Origin: Diplodia intermedia
Taxonomy: Eukaryota > Ascomycota > Dothideomycetes > Botryosphaeriales > Botryosphaeriaceae
Reading direction: 5' to 3'
Assembly (NCBI GenBank): GCA_021495925.1
Contig: JAKEKT010000014.1
Span: 372,001-436,000 of the forward strand
Length of the DNA: 64,000 bases
The notes below the pieces were generated by a model. The model saw nothing but the letters and a program-made list of their open reading frames with translations. It did not search any database and was not told the origin of the DNA. The position numbers and the translations under genes are program-made. Positions 21,818 through 31,825 of this stretch are shown in pieces; positions within the stretch are counted from its first letter, which is position 1, and every line of letters begins with the position of its first letter.

Positions 21818-22384
21818 GGTGCCAAAGGAGGGGGGGGTATGCAAGTTCGGAAAACGCTGTGTGTCGTATGAGGAAGGCTGTGCGAGAAGTGCGGCGGCAG
21901 CAGTGGGAAATGGATCGTGAGGGCGACGGTGATGCTGAGGCTCCGGAGCTGCAGCTCACCGAGCTTGGGGTCCAGGCTGCTGAGTGACGCGCGACGCCGC
22001 CCGCGTCTGATTGGCCGTGCGCCCGTCTCCGCGGGTGACAAAAGATTTGAGCCCCTCCGCACCTGCCCCATAGAGATGTTACACCATATCTATGTAGGTA
22101 CTTGAATCCGTCGACTAGACGTAGATGTGAGTTGTCAATGCGCACATTGACGTCTGGGTTTTGAATTAAACTGCACGTATAGAAAAAACGTACCAAGCTA
22201 ACATCTGACAGCTTTCTCAGCGTTGCTTCGCGCAGCTTGACTCTTGATATGGATTTGCATGGCTTACACGCATGGATAGTGCAACTTCCGGGCAGTGCCT
22301 CGTCAGTGCCTCGTCTTGTATCACTGATTAAGCAGGACGCGGCTGCTCAAGGTTGGCCCATCAAGCCTTCGTTTTGCTCGAGCC
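21818..22384. promoter_or_regulatory. Divergent intergenic region, UMP1 / MAPEG pseudogene
   Basis: About 0.57 kb, presumed UMP1 promoter on the left and former promoter of the broken MAPEG gene on the right. No clear motif. Confidence 0.35.
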
Positions 22385-22843
22385 ATGTCTTCCCTTACGG
22401 AGCGCCTCAACTTGTCTATTCTAGCCATTCCAGCCTACCATGTCCTTGCCATCATTCCGCACGCAGCTGCCGCCCTCTACGTGACGAACGGGAGGCCAAG
22501 CAAATGGGACCGAAATCCTAAAGTCGGCGATAGCTAAGCGGGTTGACACGACACAATACGCAACTTACGAGCGACTCGAAGCCGCACACGCTAACAGCAT
22601 GGAAAACATGCCAATATTCGTTACGGCCGTCATCCTGGGGAACAAGGCTGGGTTGTACAAGACGAAGGCTCCGACGGCCTGGCATGGTTCACTGGTGCTT
22701 TCTTGCTTGTACGAACTGCTTTCATTCTTGTCTATGCCGTTGGCGACACTTAGGCAAAGAGCTATGCCCGAAGTCTGCTCTACGATATTGGCGTCGGCCT
22801 GTGCTGGAGAATCTTGTTTAAAGCAGCGGCAGAACCGGTGTAG
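22385..22843 (+). pseudogene. Broken MAPEG-family (microsomal glutathione S-transferase-like) gene
   Basis: A complete-length MAPEG gene can be followed, but it is broken in at least three places. Frame 1 from ATG 22385 reads MSSLTERLNLSILAIPAYHV and continues to SKWDRNP at about 22520. The homology then continues one base out of phase as QYATYERLEAAHANSMENMP, the MAPEG signature (Glu-Arg-x-x-x-Ala-His-x-Asn-x-x-Glu-Asn), up to GNKAGL. It returns to frame 1 as GLAWFTGAFLLVRTAFILVYA near 22668-22742. An in-frame TAG follows at 22750-22752, after which SYARSLLYDIGVGLCWR continues the last helix to a stop at 22841. No intron with acceptable ends and length explains the shifts. Intact MAPEG proteins are four-helix membrane enzymes of glutathione or eicosanoid-type chemistry. 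Sequencing error could cause one indel but hardly all three lesions. Confidence 0.75.
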
Positions 22844-23340
22844 CCTGGAGGAATGTGCGCACTGTATGTACTGCAGATGCCCCAGCAGAGGCCACAAACA
22901 TCCCCATGTCATTTCAGCGAATCCATGAGACTCACGTGGTTGCCTGCTGTAATCCACTAATCGCGCTTGTTACTGTGAGTGTTTGCGTGCAACACCAGCG
23001 TCGCCGTGAGCCAGCTGCTGGGGTCTATGGTCCCACAAACGTTTGGTTGCAGGTCTCATGTTTGGTGCGGTGATGGCCTTGCACGGCGCTTATTGGCGTT
23101 GAAGTGCTTCCAAGCGGCTAGAAGCTGCGGGGATGCGTGATCTACTATCAGCCCTTCATGTGGTCCAGGAATAGGGAAGCGCTCTCGCCTTTTGTGGTGG
23201 ACCAAAATCCCTCGTATCATCATCATGGAAGGGATGGGTATCCTTTGGACTCGTCACTCGGAACAGCCATGGCCACATGGTATGTCCTCAAACAATGTGG
23301 CCTACCATCGATGTTGAGCAGAGGCAGCTCACTTCTCTAA
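22844..23340. other. Intergenic region after the pseudogene
   Basis: About 0.5 kb up to the SEN54 stop codon. No gene or repeat recognised. Confidence 0.35.
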
Positions 23341-24692
23341 CTACCGTCCACGGCCACGACCGCGGCCACGCCCACGACCTCTGAACCCGCCTCGCTTTGA
23401 GCCTGGACCGCGAGGGGTTCTCTCGTAGAGTCTCTCAAGGCCAAACCCAGCATCCGTCACCCGCACGTAGCTGACGATTCCTTGGTCGACGATCGCTAGG
23501 ATTACATTCCGGTAGCCTTGTTTGAGTTTCTGATAAAGCTGTGCATCTGGTTTGGGCGGGTCGTACGGTGTCGAGGAGAGAAGATCGTTTAGCTGCGGCA
23601 ACGTAGGGACGGATGTATCGCGTGCGTTGATCACAGCGACGCGGAAGTCTGGAGGGCCCGGTGCAGACTTCTTCCAAGTTGGGGTCGGTTTGTAGACAGA
23701 GTAAGCTACATGGAAAGGATCTTGGCTTGACTCTTCGGGAGAAAACTGGGGCAATTGCCGAGGGTCATGATACTGGATAACGTCTAGCAGCCGGTAGACG
23801 TCATCTGTTGGTAGAAAAAAAAAGAATGCATTAGTCGCTGTACTACTTTGAAGCAGCATGGGACTCACTGTAATGCCGGTATAAACCAGGTGACACAAGA
23901 GGGCCGAGGGCAGCACCAGGATTCGGGACGCGGCGTGATTCCGGAAGCAAGAATGACCACAGGCTACGAAACAGGTCAAAGCTCCAGAGGTTCTGCAGGA
24001 CGGACGGAGAGGGTTGTTTGTCTGCGGAGTGATCGACGTGTTTGACACCATCCCAGCTGTCGGCGCGGGTCACAATGTAACCCGATCGTTTCAGGCCAGC
24101 GTAGACACTGTATCTCTCCAGGATAAGGTGGCCGCCGGCAGAGTCCTCCATACCGATAAAGGCTGCATATGCTCCCTGCAGGCTCATGGGAAGGCCCTCG
24201 TCCTCACCATCATCGGACGGCCACCGGATGTCAAGAGAGCCGCGCTCGAGCAGATACAAGGCTTCCTCGGGGAGCAGCCACATGACGCCAGAGTAGTGTT
24301 TTCCCATTGTGCGGAAGGCCTGGCCCTTGACTTGGTCGACACGCGCCATGTTGGAGACGGGGTCGTAGGTAGCGACGACGTGGTTCTTGGGGTTGTGGAT
24401 GCGGGTGCTTGAGATGGCTTGGTGCATTGCTTGGCGCGAGGCATCAAGGGCACTGGCCTGCAGCGACGTCGCATGTGGCTCAAAGTCCTTCTCGCCACGC
24501 TTGGGCAGCTTCGAGGCGCCATTGTCAGAGATGCTGCGTGATGTCAGGTGTTGAGCGGAAGACGAGGAACGGCGACGCGACGCACGACAAACTGGTCAGG
24601 AAGCGGAAGTCCTGTGTCTCGTCGCTGAGGTCGACGTTGTCGGCATTGTGGGTGGGCAGTTGCGAGACATCGTCGTCGTCGATGTCGGCCAT
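23341..24692 (-). CDS. SEN54: tRNA-splicing endonuclease subunit Sen54
   Basis: Structural subunit of the four-protein endonuclease that cuts introns from pre-tRNAs. Three exons, 24692-24586, 24533-23869 and 23804-23341, give 411 aa with phases preserved. The conserved N-terminal Sen54 domain is clear: NHVVATYDPVSNMARVDQVKG, then GKHYSGVMWLLPEEALYLLERG, then LDIRW, then LQGAYAAFIG, then YSVYAGLKRSGYIV. A second block, FRVAVINARDTSVPTL, belongs to the C-terminal nuclease-fold half. The protein ends in an Arg-Gly repeat tail (GGFRGRGRGRGRGRGR), a likely RNA-binding or methylation region. Intron 2 contains a homopolymeric run (positions 23814-23823). Confidence 0.92.
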
Positions 24693-24876
24693 TCTGGCAC
24701 AGGAGGGCGCTGATGCTGGCGGGCAACTGGCGCAGGTGCAGATGCGTCAGAAAATCATGGAGCTGCATGACTCGCGCCGCGCACGGCCGCCGATCGGTTG
24801 GCCTCCGCACGCGCCTGCGGCCACTTCATTTCCTCTATGTCTACCTGTACACCACCCTCCTACCCTGCTCCCGACT

Positions 24877-26451
24877 TCACCTCACCTGGCTTTCAGCCCC
24901 CTGTGCCTCGCTAGTCGCTTCCCGCACGAGGTTTACCTCGCGATGCACCTTCCTGTCCCCCAAACCGTACCCAATTTGGCGAACCACAAGCCATCCTGGC
25001 AACAGCGAGACTGCCCAAAGCCCAAAGTTTAGGTACACCCCTCCCACCTCGGCCATAATCGGGACGCTGTTCAAACCGTACTGTCCATCGTGAATGTCAG
25101 CCCAGCTTGCTCCCAAATGGCTGCAAATCGTCGGGACTTACGCTGACTGCCTGCGCCGCGGACTCTGTCGCCCTGAGCAGACCAGCGATCCGCACGACTT
25201 CAGGCTCGTTGTCCGCCAGGTTTCCCACCACAAAGTATCTGCTCTGCCGTCAGTTGCTGCGAGGTCAGGGCACCGTCTCACTTACAGGTACATGTACTGG
25301 ATCTGGAACCCGATGATCATGAACAGGAACAGAGCAAACCCTCTGCCGAATCCTGCGTCCACCCAGTCGTATGTGGGCTGCGTCTTGTGGAACTCGGTCA
25401 CGAGCACTGTCGCCCAGATCCACCATGCTCCTTGTAGCCCGAAGATGGTGAAGAAAGCCCACCGCGCCCGCGTGTGCAGCTTGAGCTGGGTGCGGTCGAG
25501 GAACGCTCCCAGCACGTTGCCCGCTGCCATGGCGACAATGCCTGACAGGAACGATCCCAATGCTCGCGCCCGCACCGTGAACCACAAGGACTGAAATGTA
25601 AAGACGACCGCTTCCGAGTAGACGGCCTGCGAGATTAGCGGCACAATCAGCAAAAAGTTCTTGCTGAAGAAGAGCTTCGCCGTGTCTTTGAGCTCTGCTG
25701 CTGTGCCGGCTGTGATCTTCAGCTTCACTGGCACTCCGTCCTTCCTCTGCACCTGCGACGGCTTGTTCAGCAGCAGCCCGGCAAACGGGCCGAGCGCCTG
25801 CAGTGCAATGAAAACAAGATACACTGCGTACGACACTGAGCCAGCTTCGTTCCTGTTGGCGTTGATCCCGAGGTTGATGGCTCCTCCGAGGATTTGTCCG
25901 CCCAATCGGAAGCTTAGCCAAAGGCCCAAAAACCGTCCCTGGTTGTAAGGCTCGGGGTACGACAGAGCAATTGCTGCCTCCGACATCCAGAAGATGCCTG
26001 CCGACAGACCACAGAGAGCGGCGCCGAAGAGCACGAACCACTCGGTTCCAAATCGATTGTTCGTGTAGAGACCAGCTGCGTACGGGGCGTACCCTAACGT
26101 GCCGGCAATGAGGGTCCATTTGATTCCGATCCGTCTCACCACCACACTGGAGAAGATGCATGTGACGACCATGAGACAGAAAGTAAGGGCATTTGCTGTG
26201 TTGACCAGATACGGCTTCTGCGCCCCTCCTGCGCCGAGCGAGTTCATGGCGCCCCAAATGCCCGGTGCCAGCAAGTTGCAGACTCCCAAAATGACGGCAT
26301 TGTATATGGTTGATCGATACCACTTGGCTGTCGCTTCGTTAGCATCCCACCAACATCAGTACTTGCACCAAGGCTTACTCTTCACCACCTTACGGTTTGG
26401 GTTTTCCAGCTCCACGTCCGTGGCGTTTAGATCCTCCTTGGCGTCCGACAT
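24877..26451 (-). CDS. UNC93-like major facilitator superfamily membrane protein
   Basis: 471-aa polytopic membrane protein from four exons: 26451-26379, 26327-25286, 25238-25142 and 25080-24877. The first intron carries a GCTAAC branch site. The sequence begins with a short soluble N-terminus (MSDAKEDLNATDVELENPN) followed by about 11-12 hydrophobic helices. Family signatures of the fungal UNC93/DUF895 group include YNAVILGVCNLLAPGIWGAMNSLG, GLSAGIFWMSEAAIALSYPE and GRFLGLWLSFRLGGQILGGAINL. Substrate is unknown; yeast and fungal members are often annotated as putative ion or drug transporters. The last exon ends with a charged cytosolic tail. It lies divergent from nothing obvious and 0.8 kb from an SDR gene. 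Confidence 0.88.
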
Positions 26452-27274
26452 TGTCCTATGTCAGCTTGTCGCAGTGTAGGATTCTGCAAACGGGTCAAGA
26501 TGGAAGGTGAGACAGGATTTCGCGGGGCATTATTTGTATGGATCTGCAATCGGTACTAATGCATGAGGGGAATCAGCAATACTCATTCCCGCCCGATATG
26601 ACGAGCTTTTGGGAATCCTGGCTTGCCATGGTTTTATTGGCTGAACAGAGGAAAGTTCCGGTGCCTTTTCTGTTCCCAGCGGACCCTAACATGCTTGAGA
26701 ACTCGAGTCCGCCGCTCGTCTCCGAGATTTCCTAAGCCTGTAGCAAGTTGGGAGTGTCTCCGAGCGTTGTTTCTTACTCGCGTGCGTTGGCGTGCTCGCA
26801 CGACATCCGGGGCGTCGCTCGCGCAACCGAACTACATCCTTTCCACGACGAATGCCGCTTCGTCTGCCGTAACAATCCTACCCCTCGCCATACAGATAAC
26901 CACCACGCAGCCTTCTTATCGTTGTTCGAACATCTGAACATTGGCTTGATGGGCGCCGACAAAACACGGTTATTACGTCCTTACTTCTCAAGACTACAAC
27001 CTAGAGCACTTACTCTGTTTAAGCTCTATGGGAACCAACTATGAGTGAGTCATGGCAACGATACATTTCATATAATTGCGCTAAGGCACCTCTCCATCAA
27101 ATCCGTCCGTTGAGCCTCAAATTCTTTCTCTCGAAAACGTCACGGATTAACGCTCGAACTTTTCATGGGCCTTGTCACGGATGAGATCAACTGGACCAAC
27201 ATTGATTTCATTAAACACGGTCTACCTGCGCTGCTCGTGGACCATCTCTTTGCCGTAATGCCATGCGGTGCCGT
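26452..27274. other. Gene-poor spacer
   Basis: About 0.8 kb between two minus-strand genes. It should hold the UNC93-like promoter; short open frames look random. Nothing supported. Confidence 0.35.
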
Positions 27275-28063
27275 CTACCATGGAATATCACCCTCCTTGT
27301 AGTCCTTGAACTTTCCGCTATCCTTCTCGAGCGTGGCATTGTCAAGACGGTCCAGGATACCTGCAACGCTACCTTCCACCGTCTCTGGAGCCGCTTCCAT
27401 CCCAACTGACTTGGCGCCCTTATTTCCCATATCCGTCTGGACCTATTCACCATCAAGGTTAGCTCATGGAGGCCAGATAGACTTGATATGACGTACCCAT
27501 CCCGGACTGATTGGGAAAGCAATCAGCTTTGGATTCTCCTGGCTGATCTTGGTGAGGATGTAGTTGGCAGCTGCCTTGGAAGCACCGTAGGCCGACGTCA
27601 GCAGAGGGAACGGTTGCCCCATTGAGGCCACGGCGCTGGAAACGTAGACGAAGATTGGCTTCTGCGATTTTTCGAGCAACGGCAGAACCGACTGGAAGAG
27701 CGTGACCAATCCGATGGTGTTCACTTCGAAGTGGTCGCGGAACTCCTCAAGTGGTGTCGTTGCGGCGGTCCCGTAGTAGTTGGAAATGCCAGCGTTGGCT
27801 ATGACGGCATCCAAATGGTCGATACCATGTGCCGATAGTGCGGCGGGAAGAGCCTGGGCATCGTCGGTGTTTCCGGCACGGATTTGCACGGCAACAACCT
27901 TGGATCCTTTGGCGGCTTTGGCGTTGAGCTGTTCCACTCCCTCCTTTTTGGTGATGTCTCTGATGGCGGCAGCCACGGTCACGCCGGGCCTCTGTACCAA
28001 AGACTCGACCAGACCGAATCCAATGCCGCGGGCCGCGCCAGTCACAAGGTATGCTTGAGCCAT
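27275..28063 (-). CDS. Classical short-chain dehydrogenase/reductase (SDR)
   Basis: 244-aa NAD(P)-dependent oxidoreductase from exons 28063-27497 and 27442-27275 (54-nt intron, GTACGT..GAATAG). All classical SDR motifs are present: TGAARGIG at 8-15, NAG at 90-92, catalytic Asn 114, Ser 142-143, and Tyr 159 / Lys 163 in SAYGASKAA, followed by SPGWVQTDMGN. The sequence style (RGIGFGLVE, PGVTVAAAIRD) is that of fungal carbonyl/ketoreductases related to the norsolorinic-acid-ketoreductase-like group. The substrate cannot be predicted. The second exon is needed: the unspliced frame stops at 27464 and lacks the C-terminal third. The ATG at 28063 is preferred over 27 upstream non-ATG-initiated codons, and a TATA box lies about 85 bases before it. 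Confidence 0.9.
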
Positions 28064-28145
28064 CTGAATGAGTATGTGACGTTTGAGGTTGTAAGGAAGT
28101 TGGTGGGTTGTGTAGTGCGGACTGTTGATGAGTGGTAATGCCACG

Positions 28146-28153
28146 CTTTATAT
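28146..28153 (-). promoter_or_regulatory. Probable TATA box of the SDR gene
   Basis: Minus-strand GATATAAA-type element about 85 bases upstream of the SDR start codon. Position and sequence fit a core promoter, but it is not tested. Confidence 0.45.
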
Positions 28154-29145
28154 CGCGACCTCGGGCCGAAGCGCTGGTTGAAGCCGTTGTTGCTGAGAAA
28201 GCGTCGGCACATTGTCAATGCCGTACACTTGTGATTGCTCAGCCAAGGATCCACCAACAGTTGGTGCATTCCTTCAGCCTTAGCAAGCCACACGCCGCTT
28301 TTGCTGACGGAATCACCGAGTCTCTTTATCCAGCTACCTCCATTGCCGGATGTACCGATCTGATTGGCTGAATAAATAAATCCGGGCGCGAGTGGAGGCA
28401 TGCTTGTGTAAGCATCTGCATCCGCAGGTTATTATAGCCGAAGGCTAGCGTGAAAATTAACAGGGCGTCAGTACCAGGCATCTGCTATTCCCGACACCGC
28501 GCTTCTTTACCAGACGTTCAATGACGCACAACACCATCCAAATATCAACATATCACTCTCACCACCACACGTTACAAATGTATTGGTCATTCTGGTGCAT
28601 TTGAGTAAGAATTATCTCCTCGATCGGCGCGATCCACTGCCACGTCCTTCACACCAGCAATGACGTTTGTCTCGAGCTACGAGCTTGTTTAAAGGTGACG
28701 AACGATCATGGCCTACCGGGCCTATTCTCTATCGAGGATCGAGCAACCTATCCCATCTTCCGATGCTCGCGCATTAACGACGCGACCGTTACGTTGCTCT
28801 TACCTTAGCCCTATCATTAACGAGCATCAGCCAGTAAGTCAATCAGCATCAGCACTGTGTTTGTCACAGCAATGTTATCGCCACACAACCCTTATAGTGT
28901 TTGATGGTGAAGCAGGATGATCGATTAGGGAAGGCTGCTGGTGGTGCTATGTACCACCTGGTAGCAAAACAAGCTAAACCTAATCGATCTACATGAAGCA
29001 AACAACCCGCTGTAGCCTCATGAAAGGAGGCCTGCCGATCAGTATTCGACTATCTGCGTTACCGTCCACGTACTAAATCCATTAGACCCACTTATTACCA
29101 CAGCTCTTATCACTCTTGTTAGTCGTTGTTGTAGCTTACTCGTAC

Positions 29146-29223
29146 TCAAGCCCTCTCTCATAGCATATACCCTATTATATGCTGACCCATCCTTCAAGCC
29201 CTCTCTCGCAGCATATACCCTAA
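29146..29223. repeat. Diverged direct repeat, two 30-base copies 48 bases apart
   Basis: Copy 1 at 29146-29175 and copy 2 at 29194-29223 share TCAAGCCCTCTCTC and AGCATATACCCTA. The internal differences are mainly CA/TA against GC/CA, i.e. transitions. Probably a small tandem duplication or a remnant of a mobile element. Confidence 0.55.
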
Positions 29224-29454
29224 AGCGGAGCATAAGCCGTCCATTGAACAGCAACCAATTTTGGCAGGCCCCACCATAGACGACACCCACAATCCGGCCC
29301 CCACGCCATCCTGGCGCTTCATCGTCCAATTAGAGCAACTTACAAGAACAGATGTAATGTGATTGTATGGAATGTGGTCTGACCACTCGTTATCAAGCAG
29401 CGCCATGGAGGATGAGTTGGTGCCGAAAGCGGCGTTGTACATACATGTATGTGG

Positions 29455-29462
29455 CATATAAG
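29455..29462 (+). promoter_or_regulatory. Probable TATA box of the GMC oxidoreductase gene
   Basis: CATATAAG about 40 bases before the start codon at 29501. Confidence 0.4.
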
Positions 29463-29500
29463 CAGCTGCGGTGCCCTCTCTTGATCCGGCAGCAAACATC

Positions 29501-31476
29501 ATGACTGCTATTGACACCTCTGTATCCGCTGGCGTTGAGTCGGCGGAGTACGATTTCGTGGTCATCGGAGGCGGCACTTCAGGTCTTACGGTTGCTTCGC
29601 GATTGACAGAGAACGAATGCATCCGGGTGCTTGTGCTGGAAGCTGGCCAAAACCGCCTCAATGACCCCAAGATCACCGTCCCTGGTCTTGCAGCAAGCAC
29701 ATACTCCGATCCCGACTACGACTGGTGCGTCACGAGTGAGACTCAGGTCAGTGGCAGCCCCAAACACGTTGATAGTCGAAACTGACCAGACTCAAGGTAC
29801 ACCTGAATGGCCGCTCTTTCGGCCAGCCAGCAGGCAAAGTCCTTGGTGGATCATCGGCGTAGGTCAGAAAACCGGAAGATCATGTAGAATCGCTAACACA
29901 AATGTCAAGCATCAACCTGGGAATGATCATATACCCATCCCAAAGCGACTTCGATTCGTGGGAGAAGCTGGGTAATGCAGGCTGGGGATGGAGCTCGATT
30001 GCACCATACTTCCGCAAATTCCACACCTTCACAAAGCCCACCGGAGAGGAGCTGCGCGAAGGGCTCATGCTCGACTACATGGTTGAGGGCGCACAGGGAG
30101 ACAGCGGTCCGGTTCAAGTCTCGTTCGGCGGCGCTGATGGGTCTGCACCATTCAGCAAAGCCTGGCCCCGTGCTTTCAGCGCCCTCAACCTGGAGATGAC
30201 AGGCGACCCCATCACGGGCATCGCAAGTGGTGCTTTCAACCCTCCATCGAACATTCACCCCACCACTCGGGCAAGGAGCCATGCGGGTTCGGCATACCTG
30301 AATGACGATGTCCTCCAACGTCCCAATCTCCGTGTTCTCACCGAAGCCTTGGTGGAGAAGATAGCACTGGAAAGGCAGCCGGATGGATCCTGTCGAGCAA
30401 CGGGCGTTCACTTCACTGCAAAAGACGGCACCAGCCACCAAATTTCCACCAAGCACGAGGTGATACTTGCTGCGGGCGCCTTGAAAACGCCCCAGGTTCT
30501 TGAACTGTCTGGCATTGGCTCCAAAGAAGTACTCGCAAAGCATGGGATCGAATGCTTTGTCGACAACAAGCATGTTGGGGAGAACCTCCAGGATCATCCG
30601 TTGGTACCCGCTTCATGGGAGGTTCAAGACCCCATGACGTCCGGCGATCAGATGCGAGATCCCGCCGTCCAGCAAGCTTTACTCGCGGCGTACCAGTCCG
30701 CGGCCGCAGGACCGCTTTCCGCCTGCCCGCTCCCATCTTCCTTCTTCCCCCTCTACGACCAGGACATCTCCCCGGTCGATCTGTCGGAGCTCTTCTCCGC
30801 CCACTTGAGAGATGCCGACTCGTTGCCGGCCAACCTCCGCGCCCAGTACGACGTGCTCAAAGCCCAGCTGTCGTCGCCGGGCAACGCGTCGGTCCAGTAC
30901 ACGCTCGCCCCCTTCCAGATCACCCCGTCCGCCGGGGCGTCGCCGAAGGACTTCCTGTCCATGCCCGTGCCCGGGTTCTACGCCTCGATCGTGTCCGTGC
31001 TGAACCACCCCTTCAGCCGGGGAAGCGTGCACGTGAAGTCCGACGACCCGCGAGCGGCGCCCGTGTTCGATCCGCAGGCGATGTCGCACCCGATCGACCT
31101 GGAAATGCATGCGCGTCACTTGTTCCTTCCGGAGCGACTGCGCGCGACGCCGCCGCTGGCGGACTTGTTCAAGGAAGGTGGTCAACGCATTCACAATGGA
31201 GGAAAGGCTGTTGAGACGATGGACGAGGCGCGAGAGATGGTGAGAAATGCATACATACCGCATTTCCATCTGTGTGGGTCTGCAGCTATGATGCCGAGGG
31301 AGCTGGGTGGAGTGGTTGACACACGCTTGAATGTGTATGGAGTGAGCGGGTTGCGCGTGGTCGATGCTAGTGTATTCCCGTTGATTCCTAGAGGGAACAT
31401 CCAGTCTGATGTGTATGCGGTAGCTGAGAGGGCAGCAGAGATTCTGGCAGAAGATTGGGAAAAGACGCGTAGGTAG
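29501..31476 (+). CDS. GMC-family FAD-dependent oxidoreductase
   Basis: 624-aa flavoenzyme from exons 29501-29746, 29797-29858 and 29910-31476, with two introns of 50 and 51 nt. The N-terminal dinucleotide-binding motif VIGGGTSGLTVASRL follows residue 20, and the GMC signature segment GKVLGGSSAINLGM spans the second intron. The catalytic His pair region HFHLCGSAAM is at about 554-563, and the partner Asn in PRGNIQSD at about 599. Relatives oxidise alcohols, choline or aryl alcohols, or act in secondary metabolism; the substrate is not predictable. There is no signal peptide, so it is probably cytosolic or peroxisomal rather than secreted. ATG 29501 is the first in-frame ATG. Its neighbours (SDR, UNC93-like transporter) could be functionally related, but spacing is loose. 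Confidence 0.92.
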
Positions 31477-31825
31477 TCGCACGCAGAGAAGTACACTTCA
31501 TAGCCATATTGCACCGTCATAACGTCATCAAACTCATCTATTATAGTAATGTCAAAGTACGCAAAACCATAAGTTTGCCCGCATTCTATCGTCGTAACCC
31601 CATTCGTAATTCGTTATAAAAACCCCCTTGAAGGACCGGTATCGCGCATGTTCGTAAAATGACAAAAGCAAAGGGAGTCGCCGTAATCATGTTGGTAGTT
31701 CTTGTGATTTCTTTCCCAAGGTGTGGACTGATCCATGCATTCCAGTCTTTGATTCCGCGCCTTCACCAAGAGACCACCATGAGAGAAACGGGTACAAAAG
31801 TGAAAACAGAAACCATGACGCTAAC
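31477..31825. other. Convergent 3' intergenic region
   Basis: About 0.35 kb, A/T-rich, presumably 3' UTRs of the GMC and DUF3824 genes. Confidence 0.35.

Larger units (their letters stand above)
28064..29500. other. Long A/T-richer gene-poor region
   Basis: About 1.4 kb between the divergent SDR and GMC oxidoreductase genes. Composition from about 28420 to 29230 is visibly more A/T- and TpA-rich than the surroundings, and it contains one diverged direct repeat. It may hold old decayed repeat sequence; no coding gene can be supported. Confidence 0.4.

Noticed and set aside
26538..26735. 65-codon plus-strand frame with plausible composition
   Set aside because: Too short, no homology pattern, lies in a promoter region.
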